From positions 1 through 64,000 of the forward strand of contig CAJTVI010000001.1 of NCBI GenBank assembly GCA_910579545.1: DNA of 64,000 bases, in the 5' to 3' direction. The notes below the pieces were generated by a model that was given only the letters and a program-made list of their open reading frames with translations, was not told where the DNA came from and did no database searches. Source of the stretch: an uncultured Oscillospiraceae bacterium. GTDB lineage: Bacteria > Bacillota > Clostridia > Oscillospirales > Ruminococcaceae. A program made the translations under genes and the position numbers. Each line of letters opens with the position of its first letter. The first letter of the stretch is position 1. Below, one piece after another: positions 22,881-31,161 of the stretch.

Positions 22881-24767
22881 ATGTATCGTGCGCTTTACCG
22901 CAAATGGCGGCCCGCAAAGTTCAAGGATGTTGTGGGGCAGGACGCCATTGTTGCCGCGCTGCAAAACCAGGTGGAGACCGGGCGCATCGGCCACGCTTAT
23001 CTGTTTACCGGCACCCGCGGCACCGGCAAAACCAGCTGCGCCAAAATTTTTGCCAAGGCGGTCAACTGCCCCGAGTGCGCGGGCGGCGACCCCTGCGGCG
23101 TCTGCCCGGTCTGCCGCGGCATCGACGACGGCAGCATCCTGGACGTGGTGGAGATCGACGCCGCCTCCAACAGCGGGGTGGACAACATCCGGGATCTGCG
23201 GGACGAAACCGCCTATACCCCCAGCGTCTGCCGCTACAAGGTGTATATCATCGACGAGGTGCACATGCTCTCGGGCGGGGCCTTCAACGCGCTGCTCAAG
23301 ATCATGGAGGAGCCGCCGGCGCATGTGATCTTTATCCTGGCCACCACCGAGATCCACAAGGTGCCGGCCACCATCCTCTCGCGCTGCCAGCGGTACGATT
23401 TTGCCCGCATCCAGCCCGCACAGATCGCCGCCCGCCTTGCCTATATTGCCGGCGAGGAGGGCCTGCGCCTGACCGACGGCGCGGCCGCCCTGATCGCCCG
23501 TTTGGCGGACGGCGCCATGCGGGACGCGCTCTCGATTCTGGACACCTGCGCGGGCGGCTCGGCCGAGGTGGACGAGGAGCTGGTGCGCCGGATGGCCGGC
23601 GTGACCGAGCGCGGCTACCTGTTTTCGCTCAGCGACGCGCTGGCGGCGGGGGACGCCGCCGCCGCCCTGGCCGAGGTCGCGGCGCTGCGGCAGCGGTCGG
23701 TGGACCTCAAGCGCTTGTGTGAGGAGTTGGCCGGCCACTACCGCAGCCTGATGCTGGCCGCCCTGCCGGGTGGGGAGGAGCTTTTGCCCGGCGCGGACGA
23801 GGAGGAACGCCAGAACTACCTGCGGCGCGCAAAAACCCTGCCCCAAAGCGAGGCGGTGCGGGCCATCCGGCAGCTGGGCGCGGCGCTGGAGCGGATGGGC
23901 CGCAGCATGGATCCCCGCATCGAGCTGGAGCTGGCCCTGCTGGCCATTGCCCAGCCGCCCGCACCCGCGGCAGCGCCCATCCCGCCTATGGCGGGGCGGC
24001 AGCCCGCGGCGGCCCCGGCCCAGCCGTTTACGGTTTCCGCGGCTTCAGCCCAGCCCTTTGCGGACCGGCCCGTGGCAAACCCGCCGGAGGCCTTTGCGCC
24101 GCCCCCTGCAAGCCAGCCGGCCCCCATGCCGCCTGCGGAAAGCGGGCCCGCTGTTAGCGCCCCCAAAAAAGCGCCAGCGGCAGAACCCAGGCCCCTGCCC
24201 GCCGGGGAGGATCTTCCCCCTTGGGAGGAAGCGCCGGCAGCAGAACAGCCCATGCCCAACACGGCCGAGCCGCCCGCCCCGCCCAGGGAGGCAGCGCCCG
24301 GGCCCGCCCAAGCGCCGGAAAGCCCCGCGCCCAATGCGGCCAAAGCTGCCGCCAGCCCCGCGCCTTCGGCCCCGCCTGCGGCTTCCGGGGCTGCCCCGTC
24401 CGCTGCCCGTGAGCAGGTCGCACCGCCCGCCGGGCCGCCCCAGCCCTTTGCCCCCTGGCCGCAGGTGCTGGCCCGGGTGGAGCAGGCCGACGTTTCGCTT
24501 TTTTCGTTTTTGCGCGCGTCCAGGGCCTATCTGGACGGCCGGTATGTTCTGATCGATGGGGGAGAGTTTTTCAGGGATTACATCCGCAAAAACAAGGCAA
24601 GCCAGGCCCTGCTCAAGCAGATCATCGAGGAGGTCAGCGGCCGGCGCTACCCCATCGGGCCCTGGCAGCCGCCCGAAACGGCCCCCCAGGCGGCCCAGAC
24701 CCTGGACGATACCCTCAAGCGGCTGAACGAGCAGGGGGTCGAGATCGTGGATAAAGAAACCGAATAA
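22881..24767 (+). CDS. dnaX: DNA polymerase III subunits gamma/tau
   Basis: A 628-residue clamp-loader ATPase. The start YRALYRKWRPAKFKDVVGQ is family-standard and ATG 22881 follows AAAGGGAGGG; the longer frame runs through the SRP RNA. Walker A is GTRGTGKTS, the zinc module CPECAGGDPCGVCPVC, Walker B IIDEVHMLS and sensor 1 LATTEIHK. From about residue 365 to 530 there is a Pro/Ala-rich linker, then a C-terminal tau domain. A six-A run in the linker (24165-24170) is the only candidate slip site, and neither alternative frame stops soon after it, so a short gamma form is not indicated. Confidence 0.97.
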   Translation: MYRALYRKWRPAKFKDVVGQDAIVAALQNQVETGRIGHAYLFTGTRGTGKTSCAKIFAKAVNCPECAGGDPCGVCPVCRGIDDGSILDVVEIDAASNSGVDNIRDLRDETAYTPSVCRYKVYIIDEVHMLSGGAFNALLKIMEEPPAHVIFILATTEIHKVPATILSRCQRYDFARIQPAQIAARLAYIAGEEGLRLTDGAAALIARLADGAMRDALSILDTCAGGSAEVDEELVRRMAGVTERGYLFSLSDALAAGDAAAALAEVAALRQRSVDLKRLCEELAGHYRSLMLAALPGGEELLPGADEEERQNYLRRAKTLPQSEAVRAIRQLGAALERMGRSMDPRIELELALLAIAQPPAPAAAPIPPMAGRQPAAAPAQPFTVSAASAQPFADRPVANPPEAFAPPPASQPAPMPPAESGPAVSAPKKAPAAEPRPLPAGEDLPPWEEAPAAEQPMPNTAEPPAPPREAAPGPAQAPESPAPNAAKAAASPAPSAPPAASGAAPSAAREQVAPPAGPPQPFAPWPQVLARVEQADVSLFSFLRASRAYLDGRYVLIDGGEFFRDYIRKNKASQALLKQIIEEVSGRRYPIGPWQPPETAPQAAQTLDDTLKRLNEQGVEIVDKETE

Positions 24768-24802
24768 AGCGGCAGCCCGCCGCAAAAAAGGAGAGTACAG
24801 CC

Positions 24803-25141
24803 ATGAAAGCAAGACTGCCGCAGGGCTATGGCAAGCCCGACGTCAACGCGCTGATGCGCCAGGCCCAAAAGATGCAGGAAAGCGTACAGGAAAAACAGGC
24901 CGAACTGGAAGCCGCCGAATACCAGGGCAGCGCCGGCGGCGGGCTGGTGGAGCTTACCATGACCGGCAAACACCAGGTCACCGCTCTGCACATCAAGCCC
25001 GAGGCGGTGGATCCGGACGATCTGGAGATGCTGGAAGACCTGGTTGCGGCCGCGGTAAACGACGCCGTGCGCATCGTGGACGAGACCGCCGAGGCCGAGA
25101 TGGGCAAGATCACCGGCGGCATGAACTTCCCCGGGCTGTAA
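24803..25141 (+). CDS. ebfC: YbaB/EbfC nucleoid-associated protein
   Basis: A 112-residue member of the YbaB/EbfC family that binds DNA as a dimer. Conserved features are the N-terminal helix NALMRQAQKMQESVQEKQ, the strand VELTMTGKHQVTALHIKPE and the end GKITGGMNFPGL. An AAAAAAGGAGAG site precedes ATG 24803. It is in the conserved dnaX-ebfC-recR operon, 35 bp after dnaX and 22 bp before recR. Confidence 0.95.
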   Translation: MKARLPQGYGKPDVNALMRQAQKMQESVQEKQAELEAAEYQGSAGGGLVELTMTGKHQVTALHIKPEAVDPDDLEMLEDLVAAAVNDAVRIVDETAEAEMGKITGGMNFPGL

Positions 25142-25163
25142 GCCAAAAGGAGGATACAAGCGC

Positions 25164-25763
25164 ATGGCAAACAATGCGGCCCCGCTCGAGCGCCTGATCG
25201 AGCAGTTTTCCCGTTTTCCGGGCATTGGGCGCAAGGGCGCTACCCGGATGGCCTATCAGGTGCTTGGCATGGATGCCGCTCAGGCAAAAGAGCTTGCAAG
25301 CGCCATTGAGGAGGCGCACACCAAGCTTCACCGCTGCAAGATCTGCCAGGACTATACCGAGCATGAGGTCTGCCGGATCTGCTCCTCGGCCAAGCGGGAC
25401 GCCAGCACCATCTGCGTGGTGGAAAGCCCGCGGGACGTCACGGCCTTTGAGCGCACCCGGGAGTATAACGGCCTTTACCATGTTCTGCACGGGCTGATTT
25501 CGCCCATGGACGGCGTGGGGGTGGATCAGCTCTGCGTCAAGGAGCTGCTGGCCCGTTTGGGCGACGGTACGGTAAAGGAGGTCATCATGGCCACCAACCC
25601 CACCGTGGAGGGGGAGGCCACCGCCATGTACCTTGCCCAGCTTATCAAGCCCATGGGCATCCGCACCACCCGGCTGGCCTATGGCCTGCCGGTCGGCTCC
25701 AGCCTGGAATATGCCGACGAAACCACCCTCTACCGCGCCCTTTCCGGGCGGGACGAGCTGTAA
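25164..25763 (+). CDS. recR: Recombination mediator protein RecR
   Basis: A 199-residue RecFOR-pathway protein of normal length. The N-terminal helix-hairpin-helix is FSRFPGIGRKGATRMAYQ, the C4 zinc finger is CKICQDYTEHEVCRIC, and the Toprim domain has VVESPRDVTAFE and GLYHVLHGLISPMDGVG. It works with RecO (encoded at 32533-33276) to load RecA on gapped DNA. The final gene of the dnaX operon, followed by a strong terminator. Confidence 0.97.
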   Translation: MANNAAPLERLIEQFSRFPGIGRKGATRMAYQVLGMDAAQAKELASAIEEAHTKLHRCKICQDYTEHEVCRICSSAKRDASTICVVESPRDVTAFERTREYNGLYHVLHGLISPMDGVGVDQLCVKELLARLGDGTVKEVIMATNPTVEGEATAMYLAQLIKPMGIRTTRLAYGLPVGSSLEYADETTLYRALSGRDEL

Positions 25764-25860
25764 AAAACGCCGCATAAGGCTGCAAAGCAAAACACCTTTA
25801 CAGCAAATACGGGCTCTCAAAATCCCCGCGCTGCACATTTTATATCTGGCCCGGTTCCTT

Positions 25861-25911
25861 GCGGCCTCACCCTTTGCCCTTAACAGGGCCCTGGGGTGAG
25901 GCCGCTTTTTT
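25861..25911. terminator. Terminator after recR
   Basis: GCGGCCTCACCC (25861-25872) pairs perfectly with GGGTGAGGCCGC (25894-25905), followed by six T. The stem overlaps the last codons of the convergent ylbJ gene. Confidence 0.85.
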
Positions 25912-26988
25912 GCGCCCAGCCGGCCGGCCGGGCGCAAGGGTGCGCAGCACGGTGCAGCAAAGAAACAGCAGCAGCAGCGCGGCGTCCAGCGGCATCCGCC
26001 GGCGCAGCAGTACCTGGGGCGCCAGGCTGGAAAAGGCCTCGGCCTCGGCCGGCCAAAGCCGCAGGCCGATCCGCAAAAACAGCAGCGAAAGGGCAAGGTG
26101 CGCCGCCCGGCAGCATAAAAGCGGCCGCATCGAAAGCTCCTTGGGCAGCAAAGCGCGCACCTGCAGCAGCACCGAAAGGCTCTGCACGCTCAGCGCGGCG
26201 CAGCAGGCGTACACCCCCGCCGGCCCCAGCTGCGCGCCGGCAAGGCAGCCGCTGGTCACCTCCAGCGCGGCGCTTAACACAAACTGCGCCCAACCGCCGC
26301 GCGGCGCAAAGCGGCTTAACACCACGCACAAAAACCGGAAAAACAGCACAAAACCGCAGACCGTCAAGGTGGAATCCACCGCCCGCCGCACGGCCCCCAC
26401 AAGGCCGGCGTCCCCGCAGTGTGCCGGGCCGGGCTGTGGGGGATAATGGGCGCTTTGGGAGCCTGGCGCGGGCCGGGCCAGCAGGCCGCAGGCGGCATTG
26501 GCCAGCAAAAGCGAAGCCATCAGCAGTATCCCCGCGCGGTGGCTGCCCAGCATCAGCAGCCCCACCGAGTTTACCACAAAGGCCGGCCCCGAGCCCACCG
26601 CGCTTACCAGCAGCCGCTCGGCCTCCTGTTTATTTAGCCGCCCGCCCGAATAAAGCTGCGCGGTGCAGTTGGCCGCCACCGCAAACCCGCCCAGCCAGCC
26701 CAGCAAAAGAGCGGTGGAAGCCTGCGGGCTTTTGAGCCCCAGGACCTTTGCGGCGGGGCGCATGGCCCGGCCCAGCAGCTGGGCGGCCGGGCCGTTTGCA
26801 ATCAGGTTGGTCACCACAAAAAAGGGAAAAAGCGCCGGGATGATCTGGCCGGCGCAGCAGCGCAGCCCCTCAGCGATGCCCTGGATGCTCTCGGCGGGGC
26901 AGGCCAGCAGGAGCGCCAAAAGCCCCAGGGCCAAAAGCGCGCGCAGGGCGCGGGCGGCGCTGGGCCGGTTTTGCTGCGGGATGGGCAT
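25867..26988 (-). CDS. ylbJ: Sporulation integral membrane protein YlbJ
   Basis: A 373-residue polytopic membrane protein with about eight hydrophobic segments and two nucleoside-recognition-like (gate) repeats. The first has PALFPFFVVTNLI and the inner LLGWLGGFAVAANCTAQLY with GSGPAFVVNSVG; a second begins near SGCLAGAQ. This is the YlbJ/SpmA-like family, made in the mother cell under SigE and needed for spore heat resistance in Bacillus. ATG 26988 was chosen for the family start; AAAGGAG is 11 bases upstream, slightly far. The C terminus runs into the recR terminator. Confidence 0.85.
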   Translation of the reverse strand: MPIPQQNRPSAARALRALLALGLLALLLACPAESIQGIAEGLRCCAGQIIPALFPFFVVTNLIANGPAAQLLGRAMRPAAKVLGLKSPQASTALLLGWLGGFAVAANCTAQLYSGGRLNKQEAERLLVSAVGSGPAFVVNSVGLLMLGSHRAGILLMASLLLANAACGLLARPAPGSQSAHYPPQPGPAHCGDAGLVGAVRRAVDSTLTVCGFVLFFRFLCVVLSRFAPRGGWAQFVLSAALEVTSGCLAGAQLGPAGVYACCAALSVQSLSVLLQVRALLPKELSMRPLLCCRAAHLALSLLFLRIGLRLWPAEAEAFSSLAPQVLLRRRMPLDAALLLLFLCCTVLRTLAPGRPAGRKKAASPQGPVKGKG

Positions 26989-27140
26989 GGCGGGGTCCAC
27001 TCCTTTATCCTTATTTTGGGGTCGGGCGCGGGGCGGCCTGCGGCGCAAAAAACGCCCTGCGTACACCCCCAAGAGATTTATTTGGGGCCTTTTTAATATA
27101 TATGTGGTATCCCAGCTTGAAAGAAAGGGGGCGCCGCGGC

Positions 27141-27434
27141 ATGCCCAACGCCAAAAAAACGCCCCGCAAAGGCTTTTTGCAGGGCGTAAAAAGCATCTTG
27201 GCGGGGCCGCCCACCGGGCTTTACCGGCAGCCGGTGCTGCACATCAACTGCAGCGGCCTTTTGGAGATCGAGGGCTGTCGCGCGGTGCTGCTGTACAACG
27301 AGCAGCAGCTCAAGCTGGACCTGGGCAGGTGGCAGGTAAGCCTGTTTGGAGACGGGCTGGTGCTTGAAACCTTCAGCAAAACCGGGCTGGTTGTGCGCGG
27401 ACGGGTTTTTAAAACCGAGTTTACCTATCCATAA
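27141..27434 (+). CDS. yqfC: Sporulation protein YqfC
   Basis: A 97-residue YabP/YqfC-family protein. Family features are QPVLHINCSGLLEIEGCRAV and the LYNEQQLKLDLGRWQVSLFGDGL region, quoted in part. The YabP/YqfC fold is a small beta protein made during sporulation and probably partners the membrane protein YqfD encoded next. ATG 27141 follows GAAAGGGGG; an earlier ATG at 27102 lacks a ribosome site. Confidence 0.9.
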   Translation: MPNAKKTPRKGFLQGVKSILAGPPTGLYRQPVLHINCSGLLEIEGCRAVLLYNEQQLKLDLGRWQVSLFGDGLVLETFSKTGLVVRGRVFKTEFTYP

Positions 27435-27493
27435 AAAAGGCCGCCGCTCCAAAAAGGGCCGGGCGGCCCAAGAGCGATCAAAGGGGACAAGGC

Positions 27494-28651
27494 ATGAAAA
27501 ACTGGATGGAAAAAGCCTTTGGCACGGTGGGATTTTTGGCGCAGGGCGGGCTGTACGAGCGGCTGATCACCGCCTGCGCCGAGGCGGGCGTGCCGCTGCA
27601 CGGGCTGCGGCCGGCGGCCGGCGGCTTTACGGCCTGGGTGCCGCTGCGCTATTACCGGCGGCTTTACCCCATGGCGCGCCGGTACCATGTGCGGCTGCGG
27701 GCCCAAAAAAAGGCGGGGCTCTGCTTTTGGCTGCGCCGGTACCGGGGCCGCTGGGGGCTTGTGCTGGGGCCGGCCGTTTTTTTGCTTGTGGCGGCGCTGC
27801 TGCAAAATTTGGTGTGGTCGATCCGGTTTGTAGGGCTTAATGAAGAGCAGCAGGCCGCGGTGGGCCGGGTGCTTTATTCCATGGGCATCAGCGAGGGCAC
27901 GGCGGTGACCCAGCAGCTGCTGGGGGCGGCCGGGCAGGCGGTGATGAGCGGGCAGGACGGCCTTGGCTGGGTCAGCCTCAATTTTATCAAGGGGCGGCTG
28001 GTGGTGGAGGGGGCCCCGGCCATCCCCGCGCCCGCCATCGAGCCAAACGACCCGGTGGACCTGGTGGCCGCGGCGGACGCCACCCTGCTCTGGCTCAAGG
28101 TGCAGGAGGGCTATGCCGTGCGGCAGGCCGGGCAGACGGTGGCCGAGGGTGAGGTGCTGGTGAGCGCCGTAAAGGAGGACCGCGACCAGAACCCCATCCA
28201 AAGCCACGCCCGCGCCGCCGTGTGGGCAAGGCTGGAAAAAAGCTATGAGTGCGCGCAGCCGCTGGAGTTTACCGCCAGCTTTCCAACCGGGCGGCTGGGC
28301 GAGTGCTGCCGGCTGCGGGCGGCCGGGCGGCAGCTGACCCTGTGGGACACCACCGGGGAGTTTTCCGGCCAGACCCGCACCACCCACGCCCCGCTGACGG
28401 TGTTTGGCTTTGCGCTGCCGGTCACGGTGGAAAGCACCCTGCTGGCCGAGTGCCAGCCCCAAACCGTGCGGCTGAGCAGCAGGGCCGCCCGCGAGTTTGC
28501 CCGCTATGCCTGCCAAAGCGCGCTGTATGCCGAATTTCCAGACGCCGAGCTGCTGACCGTTTCGGAGCAGGAGCGCTGGGAAAACGGCTGCCTTGTGCTG
28601 CGGCAGACCGTGCTGTTTGAGGCCGACATCGCCCGGCCCAAGGGTGGATAA
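27494..28651 (+). CDS. yqfD: Sporulation protein YqfD
   Basis: A 385-residue membrane protein of the YqfD family (stage IV sporulation, SigE regulon in Bacillus). The N-terminal cytoplasmic part is followed by one membrane helix (WGLVLGPAVFLLVAALLQNL, residues about 91-110). The large outer part has a POTRA-like region (FVGLNEEQQAAVGRVL) and LGWVSLNFIKGRLVVE. ATG 27494 has AAAGGGG upstream. It follows yqfC by 59 bp, the standard arrangement. Confidence 0.92.
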   Translation: MKNWMEKAFGTVGFLAQGGLYERLITACAEAGVPLHGLRPAAGGFTAWVPLRYYRRLYPMARRYHVRLRAQKKAGLCFWLRRYRGRWGLVLGPAVFLLVAALLQNLVWSIRFVGLNEEQQAAVGRVLYSMGISEGTAVTQQLLGAAGQAVMSGQDGLGWVSLNFIKGRLVVEGAPAIPAPAIEPNDPVDLVAAADATLLWLKVQEGYAVRQAGQTVAEGEVLVSAVKEDRDQNPIQSHARAAVWARLEKSYECAQPLEFTASFPTGRLGECCRLRAAGRQLTLWDTTGEFSGQTRTTHAPLTVFGFALPVTVESTLLAECQPQTVRLSSRAAREFARYACQSALYAEFPDAELLTVSEQERWENGCLVLRQTVLFEADIARPKGG

Positions 28652-28683
28652 GAAGGCAGAAAAATTTTGTGGAAAATAGACAG

Positions 28684-28711
28684 TTTCATTTCAAAACTTT
28701 TGTGATATAAT
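28684..28711 (+). promoter_or_regulatory. Promoter of the phoH-to-era operon
   Basis: A perfect TATAAT (28706-28711) with a weak TTTCAT -35 at 28684-28689 (16-bp spacer). The leader that follows is about 140 nt and contains a terminator-like hairpin. Confidence 0.5.
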
Positions 28712-28780
28712 GAATTGGGGAATTGCAACCATCGCTTGGCGGGGACACGCAGGGTGTTTGAGACAGGCGAAAAAGAAAAA

Positions 28781-28807
28781 CGGGCAGGGCCCTGCTGCTG
28801 CCCTTTT
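28781..28807 (+). terminator. Terminator-like hairpin in the phoH leader (possible attenuator)
   Basis: GGGCAG (28782-28787) pairs with CTGCCC (28798-28803) with a GC-rich 10-base loop and is followed by four T. It lies between the phoH promoter and phoH, so it would act in the leader. The stem is short, so strength is uncertain. Confidence 0.4.
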
Positions 28808-28857
28808 GACAAACTAAGCCGGAGCCGCCCGGTGTGGCGGCCGGGAAAGGGAATTTT

Positions 28858-29853
28858 GTGGCGGAAAAACTGATCGAACTGGACAGTATGGAGCTTGCGG
28901 CGGCCGTGTTTGGCAGCTGCGATGAACACATCCGGATGCTGGAGCAGGAGTTTGGGGTCACGGCGGTCTGCCGCGGCACCCAGGTCAAGCTGGCCGGCGA
29001 AACCGAGGGGGTGGTGGCGGCCACCCGCGCCATCGAGGCGATGCTGGCCCTTTTGGAGGGCCGCACCCCGCTGGAGGAGCAGACGGTGCGCTACTGCATC
29101 AGCCTGGCCAGCGCCGGCGAGCAGAGCCGGGTGCGCGAGCTGACCGAGGGGTTTGTTGCCATCACGGCCAAGGGCCGGCCGGTGCGGCCCAAGACCCTGG
29201 GGCAAAAGGAATACCTCAGCGCCATCCAGAACAACGCCATCACCTTTGGGGTAGGGCCGGCCGGTACCGGCAAAACCTACCTTGCGGTCGCCATGGCGGT
29301 AAAGGCCTTTAAAAGCAAGGAGGTTTCCCGCATCATCCTGACCCGGCCGGCGGTGGAAGCGGGGGAGCGGCTGGGCTTTCTGCCGGGGGACCTGCAAACC
29401 AAGGTGGATCCTTATCTCCGCCCGCTCTATGACGGCCTTTACGACATGCTGGGCCCCGAGAGCTTCCAGCGCCTTGTGGAAAAGCAGACCATCGAGGTGG
29501 CCCCCCTGGCCTATATGCGCGGGCGCACCCTGGACGACGCCTTTATGATCTTAGACGAGGCGCAGAACACCAGCCCCGAGCAGATGAAGATGTTCCTGAC
29601 CCGCATGGGGGTGGGCAGCAAGGTGGTGGTTACCGGCGACGTGACCCAGATCGACCTGCCGGACAAAAGCCGCAGCGGTTTGGTGGACGCGCTTTCGGTG
29701 CTCAAAAATGTAAGCGGCATTGCGCAGGTGCGCTTTACCGAAAAGGACGTGGTGCGCCACCGCTTGGTTCAGGAGATCGTAAAAGCCTATGACCGCGCGG
29801 CAGCGGCGCGCGCCGCCCGCAGCCGGCGGGACTTCAAAAATGGAAAGGTGTGA
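28858..29853 (+). CDS. phoH: PhoH-like ATPase
   Basis: A 331-residue protein with an N-terminal KH-like segment and a C-terminal P-loop ATPase. Walker A is GPAGTGKTYLAVAMAV, Walker B MILDEAQNT, and SKVVVTGDVTQIDLP the sensor region. PhoH proteins are linked to RNA metabolism with YbeY, encoded 6 bp downstream. GTG 28858 was chosen because AAAGGG is 7 bases upstream; another GTG at 28834 would add 8 residues and cannot be excluded. Confidence 0.93.
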   Translation: MAEKLIELDSMELAAAVFGSCDEHIRMLEQEFGVTAVCRGTQVKLAGETEGVVAATRAIEAMLALLEGRTPLEEQTVRYCISLASAGEQSRVRELTEGFVAITAKGRPVRPKTLGQKEYLSAIQNNAITFGVGPAGTGKTYLAVAMAVKAFKSKEVSRIILTRPAVEAGERLGFLPGDLQTKVDPYLRPLYDGLYDMLGPESFQRLVEKQTIEVAPLAYMRGRTLDDAFMILDEAQNTSPEQMKMFLTRMGVGSKVVVTGDVTQIDLPDKSRSGLVDALSVLKNVSGIAQVRFTEKDVVRHRLVQEIVKAYDRAAAARAARSRRDFKNGKV

Positions 29854-29859
29854 CAAAAC

Positions 29860-30360
29860 GTGTCCAACAAGGTTTACATCACCAACCAGCAAAATACCGT
29901 TAAGGTGCCCTCCGGGCTGCGCATTTTGATCCGCCGCAGCTGCAACGCGGTGCTGGAGCACGAAAAGTTTGGCCGGCCGGCCGAGATCAGCGTTACCTTT
30001 GTGGACAACGCCAAGATCGCCGAACTCAACAACCAGTACCGCCAAAAGCCCATGCCCACCGATGTGCTGAGCTTCCCTCTGGGCGAGAACGGCCAGTATG
30101 ACGTCAACCAGGACACCGGCGCGGTGATGCTGGGGGATATTGTGATCTCGATGGAAAAGGCGATGGAGCAGGCCGAGCTTTATGGGCACCCGCTGCAGCG
30201 CGAGGTGGCCTTTTTGACCGTGCACTCGATGCTGCACCTGCTGGGCTACGACCATGAGGCCGGCGGGCTGGCCGCCGTAAAGATGCGCGAGCGGGAGGAA
30301 GCCGTGCTGGTGCAGCTGGGCCTGCCGCGCACTGTTTCGTACACGGCCGAGCTTGTATAA
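29860..30360 (+). CDS. ybeY: Endoribonuclease YbeY
   Basis: A 166-residue metalloprotein for rRNA maturation and ribosome quality control. The zinc motif H-x3-H-x5-H is in VHSMLHLLGYDHE. Other conserved parts are INQYRQKP-like (LNNQYRQKPMPTDVLSFPLG, in part) and LGDIVISMEKA. GTG 29860 follows AAAGGTG, 6 bp after phoH. In Bacillus an HD-domain membrane phosphodiesterase gene (pgpH) separates phoH and ybeY; it is absent here. Confidence 0.96.
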   Translation: MSNKVYITNQQNTVKVPSGLRILIRRSCNAVLEHEKFGRPAEISVTFVDNAKIAELNNQYRQKPMPTDVLSFPLGENGQYDVNQDTGAVMLGDIVISMEKAMEQAELYGHPLQREVAFLTVHSMLHLLGYDHEAGGLAAVKMREREEAVLVQLGLPRTVSYTAELV

Positions 30361-30370
30361 GCCGGGCGGC

Positions 30371-30835
30371 ATGCGGCGGTTTTTGGCCGGGTTCAGGTAC
30401 GCGCTGCGGGGCATAGGCAAAGCGCTGCGCGAGGAGCGCAACCTCCGCTTCCATCTGTGCGCCGGGGGCTATGTGGTGTTTTTTGGGCTGCGGTTTTATG
30501 CCTTTGGCCCGGCAGAATGGGCCCTGCTTGCCCTGTGCATCGCGGGGGTCATCGCGCTGGAGCTGGTCAACTCGGCCATCGAGCGGGCAGTGGCCCAGCC
30601 GGACGTCTCCCACTGGCTTTTGGCCGGCGACGCCAAGGATATGGCGGCCGGCGGGGTGCTGGCCTTTGCGCTGGGCGCGGCGGCGGCCGGGCTCTGCCTT
30701 TTTTGGCGGCCGGATGTTCTGCGGGCGGCGGCGGGGTATTACCTTGCCCACCCGATGGCGGCGGCGCTGCTGGCCCTTTCGGCCGCGGGGGCGGGCTGGT
30801 TTGTGTTTGGGTTTGGCAAAAAAAGCGGGGGATAG
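30371..30835 (+). CDS. dgkA: Diacylglycerol/undecaprenol kinase family protein
   Basis: A 154-residue integral membrane kinase of the DgkA family. The N-terminal amphipathic helix FLAGFRYALRGIGKALREE, the RNLRFHL motif and the catalytic ELVNSAIERAV are conserved. In Gram-positives it phosphorylates undecaprenol. The family usually has three helices; a fourth hydrophobic segment near the C terminus (AALLALSAAGAGWFVF) extends this one. ATG 30371 is preceded by only a weak site; a TTG at 30353 overlapping the ybeY stop is the alternative start. Confidence 0.88.
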   Translation: MRRFLAGFRYALRGIGKALREERNLRFHLCAGGYVVFFGLRFYAFGPAEWALLALCIAGVIALELVNSAIERAVAQPDVSHWLLAGDAKDMAAGGVLAFALGAAAAGLCLFWRPDVLRAAAGYYLAHPMAAALLALSAAGAGWFVFGFGKKSGG

Positions 30836-30936
30836 CCGCCGCGGCGCGGGGGGCTAAAGGGCCGGGCAGGCCTGCCCCCCAAAAAAAACGCCTCTGCCCG
30901 CCAACAGGGCCTTTGGCCAAAGGAGAAGCTGCGCTT

Positions 30937-31161
30937 ATGAAAAAGCTGGACAACCTTTTAAATATCCTTATGGGCTCTTCGGTGGGGGTGTTTTTGGGGC
31001 ATGGGCTTTACCTGTGGTGGGACCACAAAACCCGCCCCGGCCTTTATACAATGCAGTCCGCCCCATGGTATACAAGCCTTTGGGTGTACGGCGGGGTGGC
31101 GGCTGCGGTATTGGCGGCGGCCCTTTGCATAAAAATCTGGATTCGGAGCAGGTCAAAATGA
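30937..31161 (+). CDS. Small two-helix membrane protein between dgkA and era
   Basis: A 74-residue protein with two membrane segments: LLNILMGSSVGVFLGHGLYL (about 7-26) and WVYGGVAAAVLAAALCIKIW (about 50-69), linked by a polar HKTRPGLYTMQSAP loop. AGGAG lies 11 bases before ATG 30937, and its stop overlaps the era start (ATGA), so it is translationally coupled to era. No family recognised. In Bacillus the dgkA-era spacer holds cdd instead. Confidence 0.75.
   Translation: MKKLDNLLNILMGSSVGVFLGHGLYLWWDHKTRPGLYTMQSAPWYTSLWVYGGVAAAVLAAALCIKIWIRSRSK

Noticed and set aside
24165..24170. Six-A run in dnaX as a programmed frameshift site for gamma
   Set aside because: It is not in the A-AAA-AAG phase, and neither alternative frame reaches a stop soon after, so a short gamma product is not supported.
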